Assembly (NCBI RefSeq): GCF_019925205.1
Contig: NC_083560.1
Coordinates: 50,080,270-50,144,269 of the forward strand
Reading direction: 5' to 3'
Source of the DNA: Metopolophium dirhodum
Lineage: Eukaryota; Arthropoda; Insecta; Hemiptera; Aphididae
DNA length: 64,000 nucleotides
The translations under genes and the position numbers were made by a program. Under the pieces are notes generated by a model. It had not been told where the DNA came from. It made no database searches and worked only from the letters and a program-made list of their open reading frames with translations. Shown in pieces: positions 49,020 to 60,150 of the stretch (position 1 is its first letter; each line of letters opens with the position of its first letter).

Positions 49020-49869
49020 TTAATGGTTACAATATTATCATCTTGCTGTCCGAGATCGCGGTCATTAGATACGTTTATGCATAATGCATATACGGTACCT
49101 ATTATAGACATATTATTTTTTTTTTGTTTTAATCGTTCGGCTTATTTATTAAATGTATTTATTATTCCAATTTAGTATTTACGCCCTAAGCCTATATAGG
49201 CTATAATACATTTTATAGATTTTAAATAATAAAACGATTGAAACGATTTTCAATTTATTACTGAAAGTTAAATTACAAACTGACACAAATTAAATATTGT
49301 ACTTTATACTATAGAATATCAATCATCGACGAGCTTAAATCCCCTTGGATACAATGTAAATAATTCAAATACTTATACTACCTACCTACTATATATATAT
49401 AGCCTGTAGTCCGTAGCAGACGACTGCACTTTTGCGAAAAGGTGTCACTTCAAAAGTAGACGGCATTAATAATAGTGGAAACAGTGAAATTGTACTTTCC
49501 GAGCAATTATATGGGAAATCGATATTAACGTCAGACAATTAATAAACATTTCACAATACAAACCTCCGGCTTACCGTCATCTGAAAAATGTTTACCAGTC
49601 TGAAATTTCCAAACTTACTTTTCGTAGACAATTATATATAATTTTGTATTAGGTATTCAAATTTCAAGTAGATGTCGTTTGATGTAATTTTTTTTAAGGC
49701 TATACGTAAAATATAATATGACAGTGGCGGTCGCAGCGTGTTAAAATATTAAATAATCAGATAACCAACCGTGCGAGTGCGATTCTGAAGTTCTGAACAC
49801 CCACCGAATAAAACAGAAATATTGTAGGGTTCTAGTGCTTTATACGTATTACGTATTACTCAATTAGTG
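49020..49869. other. AT-rich spacer
   Basis: A T-tract lies at about 49112-49122. No gene or structured repeat is recognised. Confidence 0.4.
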
Positions 49870-49881
49870 TACAATACAATT

Positions 49882-50012
49882 TTTTTTTTTTTTATTTATT
49901 TGAGTAATTTACAATCTATACAACATTATGTACAATGAGCAAATAAGTTATTTAATAATATAAAGTAACAGAATTTAACATTTGTGGGCTGGCACTCAGC
50001 AACACCACCCGA
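49882..50012 (-). mobile_element. 5'-truncated LINE 3' end with poly-A tail and TSD
   Basis: Read on the minus strand, the segment runs from GGTGGTGTTGCTGAGTGCCA through TTGTATAGATTGTAAATTACT to AAATAAATAAA and a poly-A run, the layout of a non-LTR retrotransposon 3' untranslated region. The copy is bracketed by TACAATACAATT (49870-49881) and TACAATATAATT (50013-50024), a 12-bp target-site duplication with one mismatch. Only about 130 bp of the element was inserted, as usual for 5'-truncated LINE copies. No coding sequence remains, so the clade cannot be named. Confidence 0.75.
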
Positions 50013-50118
50013 TACAATATAATTAAATTTGTATTACACAACAAGCAATGCGCCAATGCTACAAATATGTGTAGGTATAGAACCATTCCGTCATACAAGT
50101 ACCTATGATTTATAATAA

Positions 50119-50185
50119 ATCCAACGACACGGCAGGGTCACGCTAAGTATAAAAAGAAAAGTGTGCCTTAAAATACATATATAGG
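50119..50185 (+). mobile_element. PM-2 MITE fragment
   Basis: ATCCAACGA, then AAGTATAAAAAGAAAA and TGCCTTAAAATACA, match the left part of the copy at 41358-41648 (41379-41423), with a short extra stretch between the first two blocks. The rest of the element is missing. Confidence 0.55.
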
Positions 50186-50562
50186 GAAAATACTCACTAA
50201 TCTGGTGGGCCATAATTACAGAAAGCAACACGATTCACGAAAAAAATGTCTTGAGAAAGCATATAAAATTTGTAGTTAAATAATGAAGTTTGAAAATACA
50301 ATAATCTAATTTGAAATTTTACGTAGACGTGCACTATTACGTGGTTTACAAATCATTTTGAACAATATCAACAAAGTTATAGCCAATTTAACTAGAAATT
50401 ATTGTAGCGTATTTTCAACATTTTAGTAGATAATATTCCCCGCGGCCCGAATTACATAATGCACATTCAACACCTATGGCAACCAATAATCAAAAAAAAA
50501 AAAACATCATTGTAAAACCAATATGCTCTCGAAATAATAAGGTATCAACAAAAAATGAGTGA
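50186..50562. repeat. AT-rich DNA with fragment of the dispersed repeat family
   Basis: The phrase AACATCATTGTAAAACCAATA (about 50503-50523), after an A-tract and the 'caacaccta-ggcaac' stretch, parallels the CATCATTGTAAAATCAATG end module of the dispersed family at 25650-25670. The remainder has no recognised structure. Confidence 0.35.
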
Positions 50563-50872
50563 TATCCCGACAAAAGCACTCCACCATATTCCGAGTAAAA
50601 AAAACGCTAAGTATAAAAAAAAACGGCTCTAAAAGTCGTGATATAATTTTATAGGTAGCCAAGTCATTGAATTTTAGATAAAATAATAAAATAATCTGCT
50701 AAAAATTGAACTTGGTTGGATTTTATTATCAATAGTTTAGCAAATTATATTTTTAACATAATATCTAAAGTTCAAAGACGGCTACCTACAAAATTATATA
50801 TCACAATATTATTTTTAGAGCCGTTTTTTTTTTTTTTTTGGCGGAGCGTTTTTGTTTCTATAATATTATTAC
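50563..50872. mobile_element. Palindromic MITE family PM-2, copy 2 (about 310 bp)
   Basis: It begins TATCCCGACAAAAGCACTCC then ACCATATTCCGAGTAAAAA, the same terminal sequence as the right end of the copy at 41358-41648. The interior is a hairpin: CGGCTCTAAAAGTCGTGATATAATTTTATAGGTAGCC on the left pairs with GGCTACCTACAAAATTATATATCACA and TTTTTAGAGCCG on the right. The right end is degraded (GGCGGAGCGTTTTTGTTTC). The 96-codon frame at 50716-51006 is a by-product. Confidence 0.75.
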
Positions 50873-50999
50873 CTATAGGAACCTATCTGATTTTAACTAT
50901 TGTAATGTACGTATTTTTTGTCGATCGCCCGTTTCCGGTTAGGTATAATATGAACAATAAATTAGAATATAATTTTTTAGACCCGGTATACCTACTAAT

Positions 51000-51900
51000 A
51001 TTGTAGCTTCCGGCGGCGGCATTAAAGGTCGCGTGAATCGTCGCTGCTCCTCATCATTGGACTCGAAAACGAATTCGGTCGTGCGACAACGACGACGACG
51101 ACCTCGCGGGGTGCCCGTGAAACCTTCGACGGTGATGTACGCGTAAACATAACACACGCGCCCGGTTCTCTGCACGACGCTGTTACGGAAACACGTTGTA
51201 TATCATAACGCGTACTATATATTGCATGTATCATACCTATATATATATACTATAGCATTACGAAAAAGCAGCGCCCCGAGGTAAAATATGACGTTATAAT
51301 TTCGTATGCGTTACCGCGATAACCATCTGATATAATATGATAATAATAATAATAATAAGACGTACACGGGTGAGAGACGCGTACGACGACGACGACGATA
51401 TTATAATGTGGCGATTCAAACGTATCCGATTCTTATGTGATTTTATTACTCGTAACCACGCACACACACATCATAATGTTTCGGCCGACCAGTGCGACGA
51501 CGACGACCAAGTCGTCTACTATATTATTATTATTATATATTATATTATTGTACAACGCGCGCGGCGTTTCCGAATCTCGTCTCGAGTTGTGCGCGATAAA
51601 TCACGTTTACTGCGCTTCCCGCTACATTATAATAGATCTCGACGAGTATACAAAAACCGTGTACAGATCGGAGATTGGGCTGTGTTCTACGACTGCGTGG
51701 ACCGCGATGGACGACCGGGTATACGGTCCGAAAACCCGCAGCAGCAGATGGTATCATAATAATAATAATAATACGTACGGCGGATTATGATAATGTGTGG
51801 AAACGGCGTAAAATCGTTTTCGGAACCGGCGACGATTGTCCGCTCGTCGTCACGTCGCGTTTTAATATTATTATCATAACGTTATATTACATATAGGTGC
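51000..51900. promoter_or_regulatory. CpG-rich island series
   Basis: CGACGACGACGACC near 51089-51104, CGACGACGACGACG near 51384, and many CGCG/CGTCG words, interspersed with AAT/ATT runs (51340-51358, 51522-51552, 51757-51773). Frames of 140 and 117 codons on the plus strand overlap in different phases and contain poly-Ile, poly-Asp and poly-Asn made by these repeats. No domain is recognised. Confidence 0.2.
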
Positions 51901-54468
51901 GTGGCTGCAGTGATTTATCCGCCCGAGTCGGTCACGTGCTCAACTCGGGGACGGCACGCGCGGTTCAGTATATTATTATAATATATTTTAATGACGCTAT
52001 ATACATATGATGAAATAATATGTGCGCCGCTGTATGTTGAGCAGCACGAGCCGCAGTAGCCATGTATAGTAAATATTATTATTATATGGCCGCGGTAGTC
52101 GGTGACCGATTCACGGAGTGTCGGCCAGTCCACCAGCCTGCACTATCGCGGTGGTTACCGTATAATATAGGTAGGAGTAGAGCGGCGTGTAGGTACCTAT
52201 ATTATAATAATTCATAGTCGACCAATAATAACTGAAAAGAATACATTTTTGGAAATTTATCACAAATTTCCGACGCGTACTGTCGTGTGTTCTTATGCAT
52301 AAACATTATAGACCACTTTAACTACTATCGCAATCGTAATTTTCACCCCCACTCCGCTTGAGTAAAGTATTAGAATATGACTACAGTTTTGCATATTTTA
52401 CATACCTGTTTCTCGTGTTTTAATCATTCGAAATATAACTGTACCTATGATTTTTAAAATACCTAAGTACATTAAATGAATCAACATTATAATTATAATA
52501 ACATTTTAATTCGTCTTATTATAGCTGCAGGTATATTTTATTTTTATTTTCTTGAAAATAGTTTTTAGATTTTATGCTGATAAAAAGTATTCTTTCGGAA
52601 ATCGAAGAATTACGCGACAATGAGACAGTACATTTTGCATAAAATAACTAGCCGACAATCGCAGTGAATGTAAAATGATATATATGATTACTTACAGAAG
52701 TGGGCCTAATATTAAATATTTTAAGATAATATCGTATATTGTATATTATTATATATTGTGTGGACAATAAATTGACATGTAGTTGAGATCTCTGAACTAT
52801 TAGTTTTCGGAATAATCGTAGGACAATAGAAAACCATGACAAAATGAAAAATGCCGCTTGACGAAATCTATATTTTGAATTTGTATTCTTTATGTTTTTG
52901 CCAGTGAAACAGCAATCGTATGGACGTCATGGTAAACGACGACAATACTTTTCCCCGCTCCAGCATTAACAGTTCGCAGGTTTACGCCGTGTCGGAAGTG
53001 TCGGAACAAATGATGAGCTATTATACGTGATTTATGTGTGCGCGTGTTCGGCGGTATATGCAGAACGAGAATACAAACATGCGCGCAGGTTTTACGGAAA
53101 AAATTGAATAAAATCACTCACAGTGGTTAGTGGTATATGTCATAATAGAAGGGGGAGACGAAAACGAAAACACATAATCCGACGACGACGTGGGACAGCG
53201 ATGAGAAACGATACAATCATTTTTCACCAATATCCGTCACCGAAGCTTTAGTTTTCACGTTATGATTATTATTAGTATTTTTTTTTTCATCCCCAAAGTT
53301 TGATATATATCATACCTCTCATACCATCCATTGCCAAAGTCGTCATCACATCAACCCTTTCTGCAAACGTTTTCACCGTGTATACCGGCGACGGGCGAAA
53401 TCGTTCGAAAATTGATGAGTGCGTATATATAAACACATTATATTATATACTATATACACTTATTGGTAATTCCAAAATCGACAAAACGTGTCCGGTGTAA
53501 GTTTTTCGCTATCAAATTGTCTGTCGATCGATCTATATTTGTATCCGAAAAATCTGTATACGATCACTACGACATACGACAACAAAATATATATTATATT
53601 ATTCTGGCCGCATTATAGTATAAATGGTATCTAGTAATTTATAGGGATGAACGAGATCAAATGAGTTCGTTTGCATTTGTTCAACATTTTAAATGTTTAA
53701 GCTAAAATATATTATGTTTTGATGAACTTGAACTTTATTTTGGTATTTTCAAGATAATTTTGATTCAAAGTATATAATATTATGCTCCACAATAGGAATG
53801 TATAAATTCAAAATATGAATATCAAATATCAACAATTTGTAGAAAAAATATTTTTTGGCACATTCACTATATGTGGACTAAAAGTCTACAAAGGGTTAAT
53901 AAAAAAAATAATACATTACAATTTGATACTTAAATATATTTAATCATAACAATTAAATATACAATAGTGTTTAAAATTAATTAGTTGATGCTAAGTTGTA
54001 TTTCCTTATTATTGCAGTATGAGTTTTTAATTAAAACTATTTGATTAGTATATAAGCACATACTTTATAACAGTACGACGTTTGTCAGAATCATTGAAAC
54101 GAGGAAAAGGTATAGTTAATTTGATTTGGAAAAAATAAAATAAAATAAAAATATTACACTTCCCATACTATAAAATATACAAATAGGTAACGAAAAAAGT
54201 AGTCCGCTGTAGTACCTATTATATCGGAGGATTGGGCGGGACAGATTTAGGCCACTTGTGCACACGTCATAATATTCGTACTCATGTCGTGGCACGTGTA
54301 CCGATTACGTAGTTGTAATTATTATTCCTTGAAGTCATAGTTTTTCTCTCTTCGAAAAGCGAAACGTCCCTTAATTATATAATACTCGCTTCGACTTACC
54401 ACGGACACGGCGGCGTCGTACACATAATATTATAATCGTTTTTGACCACTTCTGTCGATAGTAAAGTT
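51901..54468. other. Spacer
   Basis: CpG-rich to about 52190, then AT-rich. The word TAGGGATGAACGAG at 53642-53655 resembles a hAT-type end but has no partner in the window. No gene is recognised. Confidence 0.4.
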
Positions 54469-54495
54469 GTCGTCGTCGTCGTCGTCGTCGTCGTC
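54469..54495. repeat. (GTC)9 trinucleotide array
   Basis: A pure 27-bp run, source of the poly-Ser frame on the plus strand and the poly-Arg frame on the minus strand. Confidence 0.92.
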
Positions 54496-54963
54496 TGCGC
54501 ACCGAGTGCACATTTTCCACACGAATTTTGGGGTGGACCAATTCGGAACAACTTACGGGTGTGTAGGACATAACGTCATAACGAACGTATTCGACTCGAT
54601 TTCACAACGTCGTTACCCTCGCCGCACCCCCTCGTACACACGACAATAATTACACTGACGTAAGCGATATTTGCAAATTACTTTGTTCTCCATCGTATAA
54701 TACATCGTTTCCTTATCCGCATAATATTAATAATGGAAATTAACGTCCCGATGACGTTTTGCTGCAGGTATTCTACCGTACAATATAATATAGGTAATAA
54801 TAAGCAATATTGTTATAATATAGCATTATAGCCATAAACAGGCGTACGCGCCTACTTTCGCAATTTATTTTTTTATTTATTTTATTAATTTATTATTATC
54901 TATACGTTTAATGTTAATGTTAATATAGGCACGTCTCAGATCCATGCCCTCATAAGTGTTTAC

Positions 54964-55030
54964 CAGGGCTGGGATTTTATCGGCCTAAAAAAATGTAAAA
55001 AAATTTTTTAGGGCTTAAAAAGTTTAAAAC
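54964..55030 (+). mobile_element. Possible hAT-type 5' end, solo
   Basis: CAGGGCTGGGATTTTATCGG at 54964 has the CAGGG(C)TGG form typical of hAT ends, followed by A-rich DNA and TTTTTTAGGGCTTAAAAAG. No matching right end (CCAGCCCTG) was found in the window, so it may be an isolated end or a chance match. Confidence 0.3.
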
Positions 55031-56205
55031 AATTATAATAATAATATCTTCTTACCCATTACCAGTTTCGTGAACATAATATTAATTTTTGTCATTAAAG
55101 CAAGAAAACATATAATCGTGATGTGACGTAACGACTGCAGCAAACGTCGGCGTCGAGGGTTGTTTATGGAGTGTGTGAGTACGAGGTGTGATAATGATAT
55201 GAATACGATATGTAGTGATGTACTGACAATATAATATAGGTACCTTTACTGTCAATTAGTTGGGTTTCAAATTTCGAATTACGACTGTATACTATCAACC
55301 CCTGCAAGGTACCTATATGCAGCTTTAGATAACAATATAAATTAGGATATAAGACATAAGTTATAATTAAACACTAATAATACATTGACATTATCATCAT
55401 AAATATTATATAAACAAAACCACAAGCAGTTGATAGATATACGATACCCACGGCAACAATTTCAAACATTTCAAATATCAACAAACAATTTTCTTTTGAA
55501 TTTAGAAAACTAAAAGTTCCGAATAAAATTCGTTTGATTTTATCGAATATTGTTTATCATAACAGCACTAAAACAGTATGAATGCAAAATAAAGAGCAAT
55601 GTTTTAATTATTTGATAAGACGATAGTTGAAAAACTGTATTTCCAAATAATACGTTGGTATGTTTTTAAATAGCTTCAAAATTAAAGCCGATCAGATCGA
55701 TCCTTCTCCCCCTCCCCTCTAGACACAAACATAACTCGACATTTTCAATACATCGCTTTATACATTTTTTCTAAACCTTTTAACTTGACTAAATTGTATT
55801 TATTTTTTAATCGACTAATGAACTCGACCTTTCTCAGTTGTTTCGAAAAATAATCCATAAGGTCGTGATTTTTTCGAAATTATTTTACCCAACCTGTGTT
55901 ATGTATTATTTTATACCCGTAGCTGGTATATACGCTGCAGCGATCGAGGAGTATAATGTACCCATATCATAATATTAGGTGTATATACCTACCTATACCT
56001 GCCTACACTAGTGGTCGCCGCGGTTTTATGCGATATTATAATATTACGTATTGTGTACACGGCTGGAATCAGCGGCGGGCGAGATAAAATAATAATAATA
56101 ATATTATTTTAATATACGCGCGCAAACGTATCATATAATACTCGAGCGAATGATGTTTGGGTTTCGCGGCCCCGACGTGTTAATAACTCACGCGGCGGGA
56201 AGTAC

Positions 56206-56206
<1 letters not shown>
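55031..56206. other. AT-rich spacer
   Basis: No gene. CpG-rich patches lie near 56010-56080. A C-rich word, TCTCCCCCTCCCCTC, lies near 55706. Confidence 0.4.
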
Positions 56207-56241
<35 letters not shown>

Positions 56242-56522
56242 TAATATTATAATGAAATATATTATATTATTATATACGTGCGTGCGTATTTATTCGATTA
56301 CACCGCTCGTATATTTATTCTGGTGCGGTAATTTTTCTCTTCCTCGGTCGGGGGGAGAGGTATCGAATACGAGTTTTGCGCGGACGTCTGCGGTGGAGAA
56401 AACGTCCGGAAAGTATATTATACAACGCCGCGAACGCATGTACATGATATAATAATAATATAATATATTAATATACGTATTATTATTATTATTATTATTT
56501 AGGCGCATCAAGTATGTCGTAC

Positions 56523-56553
<31 letters not shown>

Positions 56554-56555
56554 GA
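56207..56555. repeat. Cluster of AAT/ATT arrays
   Basis: AAT run at about 56207-56240, ATT run at 56479-56501, AAT run at 56525-56552, with further ATAATATTATAATA palindromic words between. A moderately CpG-rich core (56300-56430) sits in the middle and gives the 66- and 73-codon frames. This is one of the densest trinucleotide clusters in the window. Confidence 0.85.
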
Positions 56556-56579
56556 TATAATATATAAATATTATTATAA

Positions 56580-56640
56580 TATACAGGATGTTTCACGAGC
56601 ATTTGACAGTTTCGCGTATGTATAGTGCATGCGCCTACAT
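56580..56640 (+). mobile_element. Possible mariner-like end, solo
   Basis: TATACAGGATGTTTCACGAG at about 56580-56599 has the TATACAGG-TGTTTCA form of mariner-like termini. No mirrored right end was found nearby and the following 99-codon frame shows no transposase motif. Weak call. Confidence 0.25.
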
Positions 56641-57379
56641 TTTACGACCTCGAAAATGTCAAATCCCCGAGTGATACACTTCCTCGCTGCATCGTAACGA
56701 TATTGTATCCCGCGCGTGACGTTTCGCACTTTCACGACCAACTAGATTATAATATTTTTGTGCAGTTTCGACACCATAATATTATTATTATTATTCAGGC
56801 GTTTTTAATAACCTACTACGTCATGTACCTACTCAACGACTATCCGCTCTACGACCACTTATATTATATACTGAACGACATGAACATAATATCCGTACAG
56901 TGTAGGTATACACTGTCGTCTTGAAATAAAGCTAGGGGTCCGATTTTTTAAAAATTTGAATTTCGATATGCTTTTTATTGATTTGCGACCATTTGTCCTG
57001 TTTACTCCTGTTTACTGTTCACATAAACACGCAAAAGTGTGCGATGCTTTAACATTTTTCAGTTCGTTCGATAAAACAGTCGAACGATATAATATCGTCT
57101 ACATCTAGGATATCTGCAGCAGTTAGCACTCCACTTTCTCCTTTCTAGTACCTACTTCTAGATCGGTGTACAGAACATCAGTGTTATTTATAAAACCGTA
57201 CAAAATATACGCACTGCGTGTATACTTACAACTTGTTTTCAAACATAATATACGACTTTTTGATATAGGTACCACCCCGTATACCCAGGGAAATCGTCCG
57301 GAACCTATAACATCCTATAAATACGCTTTACGCATAATAGGTGCCTAGGTACACTTGCTCTCGGACAACTGACTATACC
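56641..57379. other. Spacer
   Basis: AT-rich with an ATT run near 56779-56796. No gene is recognised. The 60-codon frame at 57166-57348 shows no domain. Confidence 0.35.
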
Positions 57380-57830
57380 ACGCGACATAATTCGGCGTTC
57401 GGAACATTTTTAGCGGCGAGTCGACGGGCAGCAGGGGTGAAGACAATTTAAGACCGAAAACGAAAAACGTGTAGACGGGGATGAAAAAAAACCAAAATAA
57501 AAACCCCCGCAGCCCCAACATGGTTCGACCTTTAGCCGAGTGCGCGCGATTTCGGTGGTTTTAATTTGCCCGACGCGACCACCTGACCCGACGCACTCTG
57601 CACGGATCGCGGGGCCGCACATACCGCGTGCGTGGCATTTTATTTACAATATTGTGGGCATACGAAACGTCGGTCGGCAAGCACAACAATAACGTTTGGA
57701 ATAAAATAATATTACATGACATTAGTATGCGCGTACGCGACGACGTAATTCCGTGTGTATACATCTGCGGCCGGCCCTCGCGGATTTTAATCCCGAGACC
57801 TTTTTCCCGTCCTCCGGTATACACATATAC

Positions 57831-57900
57831 TCATCCTCCTCCTCCTCCTCCTCCTCCTCTTCCTCCTCCTCCTCTTCCTCTTCGTCCTCGCCGTCGTCCT
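57831..57900. repeat. Polypyrimidine tract (TCC/TCTTCC)n
   Basis: About 70 bases of almost pure C and T on the plus strand, built from CCT units with CTT variants and interrupted only by isolated G in the last part. Such tracts can form triplex (H-DNA) and are frequent near promoters. Confidence 0.9.
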
Positions 57901-58077
57901 TCTACAGCACGCGGCGCCCGAGTTTCTCCGTCGGCACGCGGTGGATTTTAAATCTGACGGCCCCGGAAACCATTAAAGCAGCCATCACGTATATACGATG
58001 CGTTTAATAATAATACGCGCACACCGACAAATGTCTCCGTGTATATAGCTGCCGGGGACGACGACTACTGCTGCAGT

Positions 58078-58182
58078 GGGGGGGGGGGGGGGGGGGGTGC
58101 GTGTGTCTGTGGTGTGCGGTGTGTCGTGTGGGTGTGTGTGGGTGTGTGCGTGTGTGTCTGTGTGGCGTGTGGTGTGTACGCC
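58078..58182. repeat. G20 run followed by GT-rich tract
   Basis: Twenty consecutive G (58078-58097), then about 85 bases of GTGTG, GGTGTG and GCGTG words with almost no A. Strong G-quadruplex and Z-DNA potential on the plus strand. Confidence 0.95.
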
Positions 58183-58341
58183 GAGCCGCGCAAACCCTTT
58201 CGCTAATTGCGACCGTTACGCGCGACGGTTTTTCGTTCGGCATCCGTTTAATGATGTCGTATCATAATTATTATATAACGCGTCCCGTCCGTCGCCCGAC
58301 GTTCCTCCTCGTCCTTCGGGAACATCTGTGACGCGGACGCC

Positions 58342-58381
58342 TATTTAAACCCGACGCGGTCGTCGCAGTCGTCGTATGCCA
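58342..58381 (+). promoter_or_regulatory. Candidate TATA box and initiator
   Basis: TATTTAAA at 58342-58349 lies in GC-rich DNA, where a chance TATA word is less likely than elsewhere in the window. GTCGCAGTCG (58362-58371) follows with its A about 25 bases downstream. A plus-strand ATG at 58376 opens an 83-codon frame (MPVVGPVQIRISRRKQ...) that runs into the ATT array. Whether this is a real transcript start is inference. Confidence 0.28.
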
Positions 58382-58514
58382 GTCGTCGGTCCCGTTCAAA
58401 TCCGCATTAGCCGGCGCAAGCAGCTACCGCGCCCGGCACCAAACTTCGGCCCTATACGTGCGACTCCGGCAAATTACACCGCCGCCGCTGATATTGAGAT
58501 TATGCGTCCTCGAA

Positions 58515-58515
<1 letters not shown>

Positions 58516-58553
<38 letters not shown>

Positions 58554-58563
58554 GTTATTATTG
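58516..58563. repeat. (ATT)n array
   Basis: About 16 TTA/ATT units with one GTT variant. It makes the poly-Tyr run of the frame starting at 58376. Confidence 0.92.
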
Positions 58564-58659
58564 TCGTTGTTGTGTACGTATAGTAGTGTCGTGTATATAC
58601 GTTACGCTATACATAACATTATTATAGTGTGATACAGTTGAATGACGTTTCAGGTTTTT

Positions 58660-59450
58660 TACGCGATTAATATTTTCCGAATTACATCGAAATAATGAAA
58701 TTCCTTTGAGAAGAAATCTCTGTTTTACATTCCAATAGGTATCCAATTTTGTCAACCTTTGAACTTCAAACGCTCTAAAAAAACGATTTTGACGTGGGGC
58801 TATTTTTTTTATTTTAAATGCTAGTTAAAAAATCTTATGACTTATGAGTACCTAATCTTATATCATCTACATATTTTTCAAGCCGTATACTTTCGTAACT
58901 ATCAAATATCTTTCAAACTTTTGTGATATTGTCAACTTTCTTCGTAATTTCAACACCAATAAAAATAAATTGAAACTACATATGTACTTTCGTTATTTAT
59001 ATTACACCGATAACTTCTGTAGGCACAACTAATGAGGAATATTGTTTTACATTTTCAAGGTTTTCGGCTTATTTAAATGCCTGTAAAAGTGTATATAGCC
59101 ATAATATATTTTGAAAACTCTAACAAGTCTATAAAACAGAAATTAAAATATTAGGAATTTCAGTATTTTTAGTTACTCCTTTTAGAATTACAAAAAAAGA
59201 TAAAATCGATTTTGTCGAAAACTGGTTAGTATATTTTCCGATTATTCTCAATAGTTATGTGGAATGATCTTTTTTCATTCTTCAAAGTGCTGATTTGAAC
59301 TAATTCTCTACTATGAACTACCCTCAATGATGACCCATCTTACGCACGGCTCCAACACGTGATGACGGGCACAAAAAAAAATAATTAAAAAACACACATT
59401 GTAAATGAATATAATATTCATATGCCTCCGCAAATCCACTCTGAATTTCC
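58660..59450 (+). repeat. Dispersed AT-rich repeat family, copy D (longest)
   Basis: It shares with copy A (400-1060), in order: CAATTTTGTCAA followed by AACGCTC (58743-58778), ATGAGGAATATTGTTTTACAT (59032-59052), ATCGATTTTGTCGAAAACTGG (59205-59225), TTCAAAGTGCTGA then TTCTCTACTATGAACT (59281-59320). It also has the end module CACATTGTAAATGAAT then CTCCGCAAATCCACTCTGAAT (59396-59447), as in copies B and C. It contains no open frame of note. Confidence 0.55.
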
Positions 59451-59779
59451 AGATTACTATTTAAAACAGTGCGCAGACGCCAGACATTGTATCTTCAACC
59501 AGGGAAACGAATACAAATTATAAATACATTTTTATGAAAAAATATTAAATCCAGCGGTTGCACAACGGTGATATTAAAAAATCCCGATGAAATAAACAAC
59601 ACTCGCAACGTCAAAAAAAACGGTAACCTCACCGTGCAAAGTTTATATTATAATATATATTACTATACCTGGGTATACATTGTATAATAATATAATAATG
59701 GTAGGTATGTACAATACGTCGTGTGAGTACATATTGTCCACGTATATGTATAATACGATATCCGTTGTGCCACCGTCGT
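59451..59779. other. AT-rich spacer
   Basis: No recognised feature. Confidence 0.4.
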
Positions 59780-60150
59780 CGCCCGGGAAATTACGACGTT
59801 ACCGCAACTTTCAGCTTGCCGGGGGGCGGCGGCGGCGGTGGGTCGGAGCAGGCGCCCCCGACCGATGACGCCCACGTAAAACAAAAGCCGTTGGCACATT
59901 GGTCGACGCGGCGCGGGAGGGGAGGAACCCGACGCCTCCGCCGCTCGTCGCGGGCCGGACGGGCCCGGGTGGCGGCGGAGGAGAGTCCCCATGCGGGTCG
60001 CCGCCGAAAACGAATTCGTTTCGATTCGGTCCCCCGCATGGGTGTGGGTGGGAGGGTGACCCGCGGTATAGCGACGCGCTGTGTTCACTTCCGTTCGCGG
60101 CGGTCGAAACGCACCTGCACCGCGCGCGGAAGTCCCAGCAGCGACTATAT
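59780..60150. promoter_or_regulatory. Strong GC/CpG-rich island
   Basis: GGGGGGCGGCGGCGGCGG near 59820-59838 and a CpG-dense stretch to 60130 with open frames in several phases on both strands (up to 215 codons plus, 202 minus). Multi-phase openness is what high G+C without TAA/TAG produces. The frames are Arg/Gly/Pro-rich and carry no domain. ACTATATAGG (60145-60154) at its right edge is a weak TATA-like word. Confidence 0.25.

Larger units (their letters stand above)
57380..58500. promoter_or_regulatory. Largest CpG-rich island, many low-complexity tracts
   Basis: CpG-dense over most of its length. It contains the polypyrimidine tract 57831-57900, the G20 run and GT tract 58078-58182, and a TATTTAAA box (58342-58349) with CGCAGTCG about 25 bases downstream. 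Frames on both strands are made by these tracts (poly-Pro, poly-Ser, His/Thr-rich). The concentration of open-chromatin-type sequence and a TATA-like box makes this the best promoter candidate in the window, yet no exon with a recognisable product follows. Confidence 0.35.

Noticed and set aside
51337..51790. 140- and 117-codon overlapping frames on the plus strand
   Set aside because: Poly-Ile, poly-Asp and poly-Asn come from AAT and GAC repeats; no domain is seen.
57628..58243. Frames with poly-Pro, poly-Ser and Thr-His runs
   Set aside because: They translate the polypyrimidine, G20 and GT tracts; different phases are open at once.
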